Positions 1-9,660 are shown, counted from the first letter of the stretch. The stretch: 64,000 nt of DNA from Bifidobacterium primatium (GCF_002802875.1 NZ_PEBI01000001.1:893830-957829); one strand, 5' to 3'. The notes: generated from the letters alone by a model not told the origin. Translations and numbers: made by a program.

Positions 1-1345
1 AGGAGAAGTTGCCGGCGTCCGCGTCGGGGAGGAAGATGCCGCCCAGGCCGTCGAGCGAAAGCTCGCCGTTCGAGCCGGTCTTGCCGCTCCACGTGGCGCC
101 GTCAGGGCCGGTGACCGTGAACTCGGCATCGGCAAGCTTCTGGCCGGTGGTCTTATCGGTCTTGATGATCTTGACCGGGAAGTTGAAGATCTTCTTTTCC
201 GGACCGGGGTTGTAGCCGGGCTTGTCCTTGTCGTTCTCCTCGCCGGGCTTGTTGGAGTATTCCACGCCCGGGGTGTTGATGACGCCGGTCGTGCCGAGCG
301 CGGCGTTCACGTGAACCTTGTACTTCACGATCACGGGCTTGCCGGCCAGGGCTTCGGAGTAGAACACGGAGTCGTCCGCAACGGTGCCGGTGAACTGCTT
401 CTGGATGTAGTCGGAGAAGTCGATGCGGAAGGCCACGGCCTTCTTGGCGTCCGTGGTGACGGCCGTCATGGCTTCGTCGGTGTAGTAGGTCACCGTGTAG
501 TCGTTGGCGGTCAGCGTGTCGTCGCCGATCTTGACCGACGGGAATTCGCCGGTGTAGTTGACCTTGCTCGGAGCGTCCTTGGGGGCGAACTTATCAACGA
601 GGCGGTAGGTGTAGTTTTTCACGCGGTAGCCCACGTAGTTCGGCACGTTGGAGTTCAGCGTGTAGGTGACGTCCTTGCCCTTGGACGGGGTCACGTTGTC
701 GACGTCCTTGGTGACGGTGGGGAGCTGGTTCTTCATCTCCACCGTGCCGGCGGAAAGATCTTCGGTCAGGCCATCGGCCTTGGTCCACGGGGTGCCGACG
801 AGGATCGGCAGCGCCTTGGTGGAGGACTGGCTCGGAGCCTGGTCGACGATCAGCCACAGGCCGACGGAACCGAGGTCGACGGTGCGGGAGGTGCCGGTGC
901 CGGTCACCTTGGAGGCGTCGAGGTTGGTCAGCGTCAGGTGGGCGGCCAGGTAGTCGGCGAACTTGCGGGTCGTGCCGTTGCCCAGCCAGTTGCCGGTGCC
1001 GGACTGGTCGAGCTTGTTGTTTTCGACGGCCCACTCCAGCGGATCGCCGGTCGTCGGCACGCCGGTCACGCCGGCTGCCTTCAGCGCCTCACGGTACGTG
1101 GTCTCGTTGCCGGTCGGGGTCGTCACGCCGGCGGCGCCGCTCGTCACCGCGTAATTGGCGACCTTGGTCACCTTGTAGGTGTGGCCGGTGAACTGCGCCT
1201 CGTCGGTCGCGTTCAGCGTGACGGTCGTAGTCGTCGGCAGCGCCACGGCAGCATTGGCCGCGGTCACGCCGAGAGCGAGGCCGCTGATGCCGACCGCAAG
1301 GGAGGCAAGGGCGGCGAAGCCCTTTTTGAACAATGAACCCTTCAT
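1..1345 (-). CDS. Major pilin (fimbrial shaft subunit), 3' end cut by window edge
   Basis: About 448 residues are visible and the frame stays open to the left edge. Residues 1-32 form a signal peptide (basic MKGSLFKKG start, hydrophobic core, ANA|AV cleavage). The body is Thr/Lys/Asp-rich, as in isopeptide-bonded Gram-positive pilins. A Lys in LPTVTKDVDN and a CnaB-like domain starting near residue 395 (PVKIIKTDK) look like pilus-domain features. Family knowledge: sortase joins such subunits through a C-terminal LPXTG signal, which here lies outside the window. The gene sits 193 bp downstream of the tip adhesin on the same strand, the usual tip-shaft-sortase order, so the sortase is expected just to the left. 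The start at 1345 gives a complete signal peptide. Function is inferred from composition and context. Confidence 0.85.
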   Translation of the reverse strand, partial: MKGSLFKKGFAALASLAVGISGLALGVTAANAAVALPTTTTVTLNATDEAQFTGHTYKVTKVANYAVTSGAAGVTTPTGNETTYREALKAAGVTGVPTTGDPLEWAVENNKLDQSGTGNWLGNGTTRKFADYLAAHLTLTNLDASKVTGTGTSRTVDLGSVGLWLIVDQAPSQSSTKALPILVGTPWTKADGLTEDLSAGTVEMKNQLPTVTKDVDNVTPSKGKDVTYTLNSNVPNYVGYRVKNYTYRLVDKFAPKDAPSKVNYTGEFPSVKIGDDTLTANDYTVTYYTDEAMTAVTTDAKKAVAFRIDFSDYIQKQFTGTVADDSVFYSEALAGKPVIVKYKVHVNAALGTTGVINTPGVEYSNKPGEENDKDKPGYNPGPEKKIFNFPVKIIKTDKTTGQKLADAEFTVTGPDGATWSGKTGSNGELSLDGLGGIFLPDADAGNFS

Positions 1346-1538
1346 CAGAATCCATTCCTTTCTCCAACTCCTTCGACGCCGGTGATCAACCGGTAGGATG
1401 AGGAGCTGATTGTTGTTGGTTACCAACCGCAATCAACCCGTTCGGCGGCGTTTCTCACGCCAATGAACTCCGCTGCCGAACGGCCTAATCGCATCCGTCG
1501 CACGCAATGCCGCATGCCACGGAAGTCTCTTTTCAATG

Positions 1539-4500
1539 TCAGATCATCGTCACCGTCTTGCGACGACGCCATTCGTTCCAGATCGCCCCGGCGAGCGCGG
1601 CGATCAGTCCGATGCCGCCGCCGACGATCAGCCACGCGCGGGCCGTTCCATCGCCGCCGGTGAGGGGCAGGAAGGACAGGAACGGACGGTTCGGGACCGG
1701 AAGCACCTGACCTGCGCTGGCACGGTCCGTCCACTTCCACTGCCACTTGTTGGTGGACGTGGAGCTCGAGTCATACCACACGCTCAGCACGCGTTCGGTC
1801 GTGTCGAGCCGGTAGCCGTCCGGGGCCTTGGTTTCGACCAGTTTGTACTGGATCGGATCGTCCTTGGTGGCGTATCGGGTCGGGGTGATCTGCACCTTCA
1901 GCCAGCCATCCCGACTGTCGAGATCCGAATCTCCGTTGTCGACGACCGAGATGGTGTCATAGGAGTTGCGCGTGTTCGTCAGCTGCCATTCCGATCCGGG
2001 CAGCAGCTTCCCCGAATCCGCGGAGCTGATCTTCGTCCACATCGGCTGCACCGGCATCGAGTTGCCGATTCGACCGTTGTTCGAGCCCACTGCCGTGCCG
2101 ACGCCCGGCTTGACGGTCACCGTGTACTTCGGCGGATCGGACGGCAGATAGTACCCGGTCGGGGCTTTCGTCTCCTCGAGCACGTAGTCGCCCGGCTTGA
2201 GGTTCGGCACCATGAACACGCCGTCCGGTATGCCCTGCGTCAGTACCGATGAACCGGCCTTGATGTCGCAGCCGACGCCGTACGAGCATGCGGACCAGTC
2301 CGTGCCCGTGCCGGCGACCGGCTTCACCGCGCGCAGCTTCCATTCCGAACCGGTGAGGAAGTTCGTGGACGAGGCATCCTCCGCATTGTCGACCTTGTAC
2401 CACACCAGCGAGCCCGGCTTCAGACGGTTGGTGATGTCGATGCTCAGGTCTTCCGGCGTGGTGGTCGGCCCGGCCACGGTATCGCCGTTCGGCGCCAGCC
2501 ACGAGTAGGCACGGGTGACCTTGCCCATGATCATGCTGCCGGTCCTCGTGGTGACGACCTGCAGCTTGTAGACGCCGGTGACCTTCTCGTATCCGTCAGG
2601 CGCGGTCTTCTCGGTCAGGGAGTATGTGGTCGTAATGGAACCGGTGGAAAACGGGGCGCCGGTCTCCTGAATCAGCACCCTGAAGGAACCGTCCTTCGAG
2701 TCCTGGTCGTACGAGCCGTTGTCCGACACGTCCACGCCGTTCTTGAACGGGTCATCCGACGGGCATTCGGACTCGCACTTGAGCGTCCATACGGAACCCT
2801 TCAGCAGGGTATCCGCATCTTCGGCATCGGTCTTACGCCAGCTAATCGGAATGCCCTTGTGGTTGACGATGCCCGAGCCGAGCGTAGACACTTCGGTGTC
2901 CTTGTTGCCCTCCACCGTCACCGTGTAGGTTTCGGTGCTCAGGATGTAGCCGTCCGGGGCCTTCGTCTCACGCAGGGTGTACCGGCCGGATGCGAGCGAC
3001 CCGACCTTGAACTCGCCGACGGCCGAATTCGTGTCGTTTTCGCCGTCCGAGTTCGGGGTCTTGTCCTTCACCGTAATGGTCTTCGCGCCTGTGGTGCCTT
3101 CGGTGCAATCACCGGTCGAGGCGGCGCACGGTCCGGTGAGCTCCCACTCCGAGCCAGCCAGACGAGCGCTGATGCTGTCGGACGGGCGCTTGTACCAGCT
3201 GATAGAGCCGGTCTGCTTTTCGTTCGGTACGGACTCGTAGGTGGTGCCGGAAGGCTCGCCCCTCAGCTTGGCGGGATTGCTCTCGGTGGTGTTCGCCGTG
3301 ATGGTGAACCTGTATATAGCATCCGACTTGTTGTAGCCGTCCGGCGCCTTGGTCTCCCAAATCTGATAGGTACCGGTCGGCAGGCCAGACACCAGGAACT
3401 CACCGTTGGTGTCGTTGCGATCGTGGTCGCCATTGTCGACCACGTCCCATTGCACGTTTCCATCGTCGCTGCTGATATGCCATTCGGAGCCGGCGAGACG
3501 GGTCTGCGTATCCGCATCCACCTTGTTCCACATCACCGCGCCCTTGATGCGCGTATTGGGCACCTTGCCGTCGGTATTGCCGTTCACGGTAAGGGTGGTG
3601 ATTTTACCATTGGACACGGTAAACGTATAAGTGGTGTTGTCCTTGGTGTATCCGTCAGGAGCCCATGTCTCCTTGAGAGTCCATGTGCCCGCTTCAAGAC
3701 CGGTCACCTGCAGGTAGCCAGGAAGTGCGTCCTTGTCGGAGCTTCCGTTGTCGACCACTTCCATGTTCGTGGAGCCCTTGGCGAGCTGCCACTTGGAGCC
3801 CGGCAGCGCCTGTCCGCGATCGTCGGCATCGACCTTCGACCACTGCACGCCGCCGGTATCGGAACCGCGGCAGGAGGTGATGGCGCTGCCGGTCCAAGGA
3901 AGATTGTGGTGTTCCTGAGCCATGCCCACACCAAGACCATGGTTGCCGTCCGCACGCTTGAGGTTCTGCGGGTAGAGCTGCGACAGCCACAAATCACCGC
4001 CAACATACAGACGTCCGTTGGTGCTCACCCACGTCTGCGTTTCCTTGGCATTTGCCGCAAGAACGCTGCCAAGAAGTCCGGCAGCGGAATCACCGCTGGC
4101 ATTATCGTCCTCGTAGCCATTGGCATACATCTTGTAGTAATCGCCAAGTTCCTTCTTCGTGCTGTTCGGAACGGTCTTCCACTTGTCGCCATTGTGAATC
4201 TTCAGCGTGCCGGTCACATCAGGGAAGTTCCACATGATCGAACCGGACGCCACGGCAAAGTTATTGTCTATCTCACTACCCTTTTGAACGTCCTCGCCGT
4301 TCCAGCCGAATCGCCAGCCGGTGTTCATGGTCAGGTTGCCGTTGGAATCGGCACCGGTCACGTTCACCAGCACGGAGGCGCCGGAGGGGATGTCCTGGAA
4401 GTCGTAGTAGACACCGGTGGCATTGCTGCTTTTGAACAGCGCATTCACCTTAGCCATGTCCAGAGTGAATACCTGAAGCTTATTCTCCTTGCTGCCGTCG

Positions 4501-5810
4501 CCCTTGAAAGTGACATGCACCTCGCGAATATCTGACAACTGGGTGTATCGCCGATACGCATTTACACTCTGGACGAATTTACGATCGGTTCGCGGGTCGC
4601 CATCGCTTTGCCAATCGTATCGGGGTTCGTCTATACCCAGGTACCATTTACTCACACCGGCGCTGGGCGCCGCCTCAACAGAGGCTTTGGCGAAATGAAC
4701 ATTGTCATAGGCAATGCCGTTGCCGGACTTGGTATTGGCCAAGGTCTTTGAAAAGTCCTTGATTGCCGCACCGAAATTGTTGTAGTCAACACCGTTCACA
4801 TCGCTGAGAGCTTTTTCAGTGCCCATGTTCTGACTGATTTGGCCGTCATCAGTCACATTCACAGCAGAAGACAGTGGAGAAAAATTACCGGCGTGATAAT
4901 TACTTCCACCGATACGCGCATTCACGCCCAGCCATTTTTTCTGAACACTGTCGTATGAGCCAGGCGAATAAATACGGCCACCATAAGAATTGGCGGCCCC
5001 TCCCACTGCCAGTCCCGTTCCATGATTGGGTGTTGGATGACCCGATCCCCACGATACACGACCACCCATAAGGGTATCGGAATCATTACCGTAACCCTGC
5101 GTTCCCCTGTAGGTCGCTAGGTTTCCGCGAACCACGGTAACGCCTTCAGATTCGACAAAGTATCCGGCAGAGCCGGACTGGAAATTCACATTATCGCCAT
5201 TCTTAAGGGTCTGCTCCGGCGGAACCGATGCAAACAAGTTGCCATCGACATAAATGGAAGCACCGGCATCCGTAGACAGCACATTCTCGCCGCCCCACTG
5301 CAGCTGATTACCAGGGACGCATTCCTGAGTGTTCGAAGCGGCTCGTGCGGCGCGACTGCTCTTGAACGTTTCGTAGGACTGCGTATCGTTCGTCGCGTTG
5401 GTGCCGGACGTCGCCGCACTGCTCGACTTCGACTTTGCGGCAGACTTGAAGCTGCTGCCATCGGCCGCCTTGCTCTTCTGAGCGGAGGCCTGCTTCTTCG
5501 CGGCGCTGGACTTGGACTGTGTGGCACTCTTCGAGGCGGCGTCACTGGAGGCGGAGCCGGAACCGGTCGTCTTCGACGTGTTCTTCGACGTTTCGGAATT
5601 CGTTGCCGAATTATCGCCCGCCTGCCCCTGCTGCGACTGCGACTGGGTTTGCTGCGACTGGGTCGACACGGTCCCTTCGGCTGCGGTCGGGTCGTCAGCG
5701 GCGAACGCGACCGGCACGCCGGCCAGCAGCATTGCCCCGGCAACCGAGCAGGCCGCAATACGGGAGATCAGACGAAAGCCCCCCCCCGGCATTTTCCTCA
5801 TCTGGCTCAT
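1539..5810 (-). CDS. Large LPXTG-anchored pilus tip adhesin with six CnaB/SpaA repeats
   Basis: The protein has 1423 residues. Residues 1-37 are a signal peptide ending AFA|AD. Residues about 40-140 are Ser/Gln/Lys/Ala-rich low complexity. A unique adhesin region follows to about residue 680. Then come six CnaB/SpaA-like domains, each ending in a variant of ETKAPDGY. The C-terminus has the sorting signal LPLTG (1381-1385), a hydrophobic segment and a basic tail (NEWRRRK). This is the expected layout of a pilus tip or backbone-linked adhesin displayed on the cell wall by sortase. Start 5810 has AAGGAG 10 nt upstream. Codons 8-11 contain a run of nine G on the coding strand, so one slippage event would destroy the frame inside the signal peptide. 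The ligand cannot be predicted. Confidence 0.93.
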   Translation of the reverse strand: MSQMRKMPGGGFRLISRIAACSVAGAMLLAGVPVAFAADDPTAAEGTVSTQSQQTQSQSQQGQAGDNSATNSETSKNTSKTTGSGSASSDAASKSATQSKSSAAKKQASAQKSKAADGSSFKSAAKSKSSSAATSGTNATNDTQSYETFKSSRAARAASNTQECVPGNQLQWGGENVLSTDAGASIYVDGNLFASVPPEQTLKNGDNVNFQSGSAGYFVESEGVTVVRGNLATYRGTQGYGNDSDTLMGGRVSWGSGHPTPNHGTGLAVGGAANSYGGRIYSPGSYDSVQKKWLGVNARIGGSNYHAGNFSPLSSAVNVTDDGQISQNMGTEKALSDVNGVDYNNFGAAIKDFSKTLANTKSGNGIAYDNVHFAKASVEAAPSAGVSKWYLGIDEPRYDWQSDGDPRTDRKFVQSVNAYRRYTQLSDIREVHVTFKGDGSKENKLQVFTLDMAKVNALFKSSNATGVYYDFQDIPSGASVLVNVTGADSNGNLTMNTGWRFGWNGEDVQKGSEIDNNFAVASGSIMWNFPDVTGTLKIHNGDKWKTVPNSTKKELGDYYKMYANGYEDDNASGDSAAGLLGSVLAANAKETQTWVSTNGRLYVGGDLWLSQLYPQNLKRADGNHGLGVGMAQEHHNLPWTGSAITSCRGSDTGGVQWSKVDADDRGQALPGSKWQLAKGSTNMEVVDNGSSDKDALPGYLQVTGLEAGTWTLKETWAPDGYTKDNTTYTFTVSNGKITTLTVNGNTDGKVPNTRIKGAVMWNKVDADTQTRLAGSEWHISSDDGNVQWDVVDNGDHDRNDTNGEFLVSGLPTGTYQIWETKAPDGYNKSDAIYRFTITANTTESNPAKLRGEPSGTTYESVPNEKQTGSISWYKRPSDSISARLAGSEWELTGPCAASTGDCTEGTTGAKTITVKDKTPNSDGENDTNSAVGEFKVGSLASGRYTLRETKAPDGYILSTETYTVTVEGNKDTEVSTLGSGIVNHKGIPISWRKTDAEDADTLLKGSVWTLKCESECPSDDPFKNGVDVSDNGSYDQDSKDGSFRVLIQETGAPFSTGSITTTYSLTEKTAPDGYEKVTGVYKLQVVTTRTGSMIMGKVTRAYSWLAPNGDTVAGPTTTPEDLSIDITNRLKPGSLVWYKVDNAEDASSTNFLTGSEWKLRAVKPVAGTGTDWSACSYGVGCDIKAGSSVLTQGIPDGVFMVPNLKPGDYVLEETKAPTGYYLPSDPPKYTVTVKPGVGTAVGSNNGRIGNSMPVQPMWTKISSADSGKLLPGSEWQLTNTRNSYDTISVVDNGDSDLDSRDGWLKVQITPTRYATKDDPIQYKLVETKAPDGYRLDTTERVLSVWYDSSSTSTNKWQWKWTDRASAGQVLPVPNRPFLSFLPLTGGDGTARAWLIVGGGIGLIAALAGAIWNEWRRRKTVTMI
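5779..5787 (-). repeat. Poly-G(9) tract in the tip-adhesin signal peptide
   Basis: Nine consecutive C on the plus strand (G on the coding strand) encode the Pro-Gly-Gly-Gly of MRKMPGGGF. In this sequence the tract keeps the gene in frame, the ON state. Gain or loss of one base would frameshift before the signal-peptide core. The next in-frame ATG (residue 27) would lose the charged N-terminus. G-tract ON/OFF slippage is, to my knowledge, described for bifidobacterial sortase pili. That it operates here is inference. Confidence 0.85.
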
Positions 5811-5888
5811 AACCTCTACTCTCCTTCACAATTCCTCACCGCACGGATGCCGGTTTTCCCCATCAGCGCCTATGCAGTTCTGGTCGAA

Positions 5889-5941
5889 AGTATAGGGTGC
5901 CCACCCCCCAGACTTTTGACAATACCCCGTCAATACCCCCG
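5889..5941 (-). promoter_or_regulatory. Candidate pilus promoter region
   Basis: On the minus strand a TATACT box (5889-5894) lies 79 bp before the start codon. Upstream are a G6 run and two near-identical direct copies of GGGGTATTGAC/GGGGTATTGTC (about 5917-5941). No clear -35 box sits at 17 bp, because TTGTCA is about 22 bp away. The region may hold a regulator site, and the G-run could be a second variable tract. Confidence 0.35.
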
Positions 5942-6125
5942 ATATAATCGGCGCCCAATCCCCGATACCAGGCAAAACCCATGAATATTCAACGATTCAC
6001 GCCATCCGCAGAAGGCCGGCACCGCCGTTCGGCGCAGCACCGTTCCCGATACCCCCAATGAACCGTGCCTTTTCCGCGCCTTTTTATGGACGCAACCGAC
6101 GTTTTTCCATCCTCGAAAAACAAAA

Positions 6126-6149
6126 GGACCGTTGGAATTCCAACGGTCC
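6126..6149 (-). terminator. Intrinsic terminator of tRNA-Gly
   Basis: A perfect 10-bp stem (GGACCGTTGG / CCAACGGTCC) with an AATT loop is followed on the minus strand by TTTTG. It lies 4 bp past the encoded CCA of the tRNA. Confidence 0.85.
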
Positions 6150-6153
6150 CGAG

Positions 6154-6227
6154 TGGAGCGGACGACGGGAGTCGAACCCGCCTCTAAAGCTTGGGAAGCT
6201 TTCATTCTACCGATGAACTACGTCCGC
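6154..6227 (-). tRNA. tRNA-Gly (anticodon CCC)
   Basis: The cloverleaf is visible: acceptor GCGGACG pairs with CGTCCGC, the anticodon loop is TTCCCAA with anticodon CCC, and the T arm contains GGTTCGACTCC. The 3' CCA is encoded (6154-6156). I found no second copy of the 3' end nearby, so nothing shows that the adjacent defence-like pair integrated here. Confidence 0.95.
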
Positions 6228-6329
6228 AGAAACGCGCAATCATACGGCCATCAGCCGCACGTTTGCACAAAGCATCAGTCTAGCACAGCGTATGCCGAGT
6301 ATCGAACGCTACGAAATAGATAAACCTCA

Positions 6330-6412
6330 GATAGCCTACATATAACTTCTGTTATATAATATTCACGCATATCAATAAAAAATTGATTTTTAGACTTTAT
6401 AGAATGGCAATG
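6330..6412 (+). promoter_or_regulatory. AT-rich promoter region of the AAA/TOPRIM pair
   Basis: This stretch is far more AT-rich than its surroundings and contains TATAAC-TTC-TGTTATATAAT, an inverted repeat overlapping a TATAAT-like box. It directly precedes the ATG at 6415. There is no clear Shine-Dalgarno sequence, so a short or leaderless transcript is possible. Confidence 0.45.
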
Positions 6413-6414
6413 CG

Positions 6415-7902
6415 ATGATTCGTTTGAAAAAACTGGTTCTAGACAACATGAGGAACATATCGCACGGCGTCTTGAATTTCGATGACCTGCCCGCCGGCGG
6501 CAGCGTGACGGGCATCTACGGCCAGAACGGGTCGGGCAAAACCACCGTCATCGATGCCATCGGCATGTTACGTGCACTGCTTTCCGGAGCGATGCTGCCG
6601 GAGACCGCCGGCGATGTCGTCAACGCCAGCACGGGTCTGGCTGCCATGACGGCGACTTTCCTCATCGGAGAAAGGCAGAAGCCCAGCTATCTTGAATACA
6701 AAGTTTCCATACGTAAGGCGAATCCAGATTCGACACGAGCCCGAGTCGTGGCAGAGTCGATCCGCATCGGCGACAACCCCTCACGCCTGGGCAGGGAAGT
6801 GCTGGGACACAGAATGGAGGATTCCCAAACCGGAGGATTCGTATCGACCCCGGCCTACGTATGGCGCTCCATCGAGGCGATCGCCGCGGCAAAAACCGTC
6901 GTGCCCCGCACGGCGGATCGCGCATACATGGAGGGCCGCTCCTTCCTGTTCTCTCGATGCGCCACACTTGATGACCGAACAGATTCCGAATTCCTGATTG
7001 ACTGGTTGGTGACGTGCGCATGCAAGACGAAGAGCATATCCTCCAGATCATTGGCGTACATCAACGAACATTTCGATGAATTCGTACATCTGCGCAAGGC
7101 TCTATGCGATTACGCGACCAACGACATATTCGTCTCCACCACCAGACGAGGCTCTTATGCCGCGTATGCACTTATCCCCATCATGGAAGAGAACTCCGAA
7201 GGACGTAACACGGAATTCCTGTTCGATCTGCTACAGCCCAATCCGCTGACCCCCGGCCAAGCGAAGCGGCTCGGGGAGACCGTGGAATCCTTCGATCGCA
7301 TCCTGCCCACCATCGTGCCCGGACTGCATGTCTCGCTGAAGACCGGTACCGCACCATCCGGCAAGGATGGCGAGGACCGGGTTACTGCGGAACTGTTCTC
7401 GCACAGAGGCGACGTTACCGTTCCTTTCCGCTGTGAAAGTGAAGGAATCATCCGCATCACCGCGCTGCTTGGCTATCTGAAGCATGCATACAACGACGAG
7501 AGCGCGTTGGTTGCCGTGGACGAATTCGACTCGGGAGTGTTCGAACTACTGCTCGGCGACATGCTATACCAGCTCGCGAACGGTTGCGCGGGGCAACTGG
7601 TGTTCACGGCCCATAACCTGCGAGCGCTGGAGGTACTGCCGAACAGCTGCATCCGTACAACGGTAACGAACCCCGACAATCGGTTCACGACCATTCCACG
7701 AAAGTCCGCCACGAACAACCAGCGCAGGCGGTACCTGACGGCCAGCGAACTCGGCTGGAACGGTCCGGACATCTACGATTCGCCCACTCCCCGCATGTTC
7801 GGCAATAGCCTCTACGCCGCAGGTCATCCCGACGAGGATGACGACATCGACGGCGCTTTGGCCGAACTCAACAACGCCGGAACGGAGGAGGACCGTGGCT
7901 AA
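6415..7902 (+). CDS. OLD/AriA-like AAA (ABC-type) ATPase, putative defence protein
   Basis: The protein has 495 residues. The N-terminus MIRLKKLVLDNMRNI is typical of SMC/OLD-type ATPases. The P-loop is GQNGSGKT (36-43). Near the C-terminus are the Walker B motif LVAVDEFDSG (D369, E370) and a switch His in FTAHN. This matches the AAA_15/AAA_21 families found in OLD nucleases, AbiL, PARIS (AriA) and related anti-phage systems. It overlaps the downstream gene by 8 bp, so the two are translationally coupled and probably act together. No nuclease domain is fused to it. It could instead be an uncharacterised housekeeping ATPase, but the AT-rich promoter and the TOPRIM-like partner favour defence. 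The exact system is not assignable from sequence alone. Confidence 0.75.
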   Translation: MIRLKKLVLDNMRNISHGVLNFDDLPAGGSVTGIYGQNGSGKTTVIDAIGMLRALLSGAMLPETAGDVVNASTGLAAMTATFLIGERQKPSYLEYKVSIRKANPDSTRARVVAESIRIGDNPSRLGREVLGHRMEDSQTGGFVSTPAYVWRSIEAIAAAKTVVPRTADRAYMEGRSFLFSRCATLDDRTDSEFLIDWLVTCACKTKSISSRSLAYINEHFDEFVHLRKALCDYATNDIFVSTTRRGSYAAYALIPIMEENSEGRNTEFLFDLLQPNPLTPGQAKRLGETVESFDRILPTIVPGLHVSLKTGTAPSGKDGEDRVTAELFSHRGDVTVPFRCESEGIIRITALLGYLKHAYNDESALVAVDEFDSGVFELLLGDMLYQLANGCAGQLVFTAHNLRALEVLPNSCIRTTVTNPDNRFTTIPRKSATNNQRRRYLTASELGWNGPDIYDSPTPRMFGNSLYAAGHPDEDDDIDGALAELNNAGTEEDRG

Positions 7903-8653
7903 GCGCAAAATCGTGCTGCTGGTGGTGGAAGGCACAAGCGACGCCAACCTGCTTGTGCCCGCTTTCTCGGCATTGATTGAACATCGCCGGTTTCAGGGAC
8001 AGGAATTCCACTGCGACGTATTGACTGCGCCCAACCACAGCGGGGAATTCTACAGAAGCAACGGATTCTACCCGGCGGACAACCCCTCTCAGACGGTGCG
8101 TGAACTTGTGGAGCACTATCTCAAAGACCGCGACTACACATGGAGTCAGCTCGGCCATGTTCTCCAAATATGCGATCTGGATGGAGCGTTCACGCCAGAC
8201 GACTGTGTAGTGGAGAATCCCGCTGCCGGCGGTACCCAATACTCAACGACCGGCATCATTACACGGAATCGTACCGCCTTGGTAGCCGACCGAACGATTA
8301 AAAGAAACGGCGTGAACACTTTGCTGAAATTCAGCGGCTTCAAGAAAAAATCGGGCCGTTCCACGCTTATGATTCCCTACCGACTGTTCTATGTCAGCCG
8401 CAATCTCGAGCACGCGTTCCTCGGAAGAATCGATAATCTGGACGCTCGACACAAACAAAGCGGCGCCATCAAACTGGCGAATCGCTTCACGAAAGATCCG
8501 AGCCTGTTCGCAACGACTCTTCAATCATTACGCCGCATACATGGCAATCCAGAAACATGGGAGGAATCCTGGCGATACGCGATGCAGGACCTCCATTCGC
8601 TCGAACGCGGCAGCAATCTTGCCTTCGTGGAGCCCTATCTGGCAGGCGAGTAG
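7895..8653 (+). CDS. TOPRIM-like partner of the AAA ATPase (putative nuclease effector)
   Basis: The protein has 252 residues. The GTG start at 7895 is chosen because GGAGGAG lies 4 bp upstream and the upstream in-frame extension is only a shadow of the ATPase gene. The N-terminus KRKIVLLVVEGTSDANLL places a conserved Glu (E12) after a beta strand, and ICDLDGAF gives a DxD (D94, D96). This is the TOPRIM arrangement of OLD-family, DUF4435/AriB-like and primase-type enzymes. In PARIS and OLD systems such a protein is the metal-dependent nuclease controlled by the ATPase. Here that role is inference from motif and operon. A third acidic cluster was not located. An RloB/AbiL-like assignment is equally possible. 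Confidence 0.65.
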   Translation: MAKRKIVLLVVEGTSDANLLVPAFSALIEHRRFQGQEFHCDVLTAPNHSGEFYRSNGFYPADNPSQTVRELVEHYLKDRDYTWSQLGHVLQICDLDGAFTPDDCVVENPAAGGTQYSTTGIITRNRTALVADRTIKRNGVNTLLKFSGFKKKSGRSTLMIPYRLFYVSRNLEHAFLGRIDNLDARHKQSGAIKLANRFTKDPSLFATTLQSLRRIHGNPETWEESWRYAMQDLHSLERGSNLAFVEPYLAGE

Positions 8654-8730
8654 CATGCAATGGGGGAATCATTCAATCGACGTGTTGTACAGTCCATACA
8701 ACGGTCGTATCGGCTACCCATCGCAACCGT

Positions 8731-9660
8731 CTATCGCAGTGAGATGCGCTGGCCGGGCACGGCTCCGGCCTGCCGCAGCTCGTAGCTCATCTGCATGAGC
8801 CGGCGAATGCGCTCCTCGGTCGGCGGATGAGTGGAGAACAGCCGGCTGAAACCGCCGGCGGAGAACGGATTGGCGATCATCAGCGCGGCGGCGCTTTGCG
8901 TGCCGGCGGTCTGGCGCATCGGCGACATCTGCACGCCGGCGTCGATCTTGCTCAATGCCGAGGCCAGCGCCTCGGGATCGCCGGTCAGACGGCTGCCGTC
9001 CTCGTCGGCGTCGAATTCACGCGTGCGGCTGATGGCCATCTGAATGAGCGATGCGCCGATCGGCGCGAGAATCATGCTGACCAATAGACCGATGAGGCCG
9101 CCGCCGCGATTCTCGCCGTCTCGGTCGCTTCCGCCACCGAAATACATGAGCGAATAGCCGAGGTAGGTGATCACCGTGGACATGGCCGATGCGATGGCGC
9201 CGGTGAGAATATCGCGATTGTAAACGTGCATGAGCTCATGGCCGAGCACGCCGCGAATCTCGCGTTCGTTGAGCAGTTGGAGAATGCCCTGCGTGCAGCA
9301 GACCGCCGCATGGCGTTCGTTGCGGCCGGTGGCGAACGCGTTGGGCGACATCGTGGGCGCGATGTAGATGCGCGGCATGGGCTTGCCGGCACGGGCGGAG
9401 AGTTCGCGGACGATGCGGTACAGTCCCGGCGCCTCCTGCTCGGAGACCTGGCGCGCGCCCATCGATGCGATGGCGAGCTTGTCGGAGAACCAATACGAAA
9501 CGAACGTGGTGCCGAGGCCGATGCAGATATAGATGCCGAGCGTTCCTCGGCTGCCGCCGGTGAGCCACCATATGAGCATGATGATCGCCCACATCAGCGC
9601 AAACAACAGCGTGGTCTTCAAACCGTTGAAATGACCACGCACGCGAATTTCTCGGTCCAT
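8731..9660 (-). CDS. htpX: HtpX-type membrane zinc metalloprotease (M48)
   Basis: The protein has 309 residues, normal for HtpX. Two N-terminal membrane segments (about 15-35 and 40-58) precede the zinc-binding HELMH (141-145). Further membrane-spanning hydrophobic stretches and the third-ligand motif REFDADEDG follow. HtpX acts in the cytoplasmic membrane and degrades misfolded membrane proteins. The gene stands alone, with its promoter probably in 9661-9756. The family assignment is firm; its stress role is family knowledge. Confidence 0.95.
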   Translation of the reverse strand: MDREIRVRGHFNGLKTTLLFALMWAIIMLIWWLTGGSRGTLGIYICIGLGTTFVSYWFSDKLAIASMGARQVSEQEAPGLYRIVRELSARAGKPMPRIYIAPTMSPNAFATGRNERHAAVCCTQGILQLLNEREIRGVLGHELMHVYNRDILTGAIASAMSTVITYLGYSLMYFGGGSDRDGENRGGGLIGLLVSMILAPIGASLIQMAISRTREFDADEDGSRLTGDPEALASALSKIDAGVQMSPMRQTAGTQSAAALMIANPFSAGGFSRLFSTHPPTEERIRRLMQMSYELRQAGAVPGQRISLR

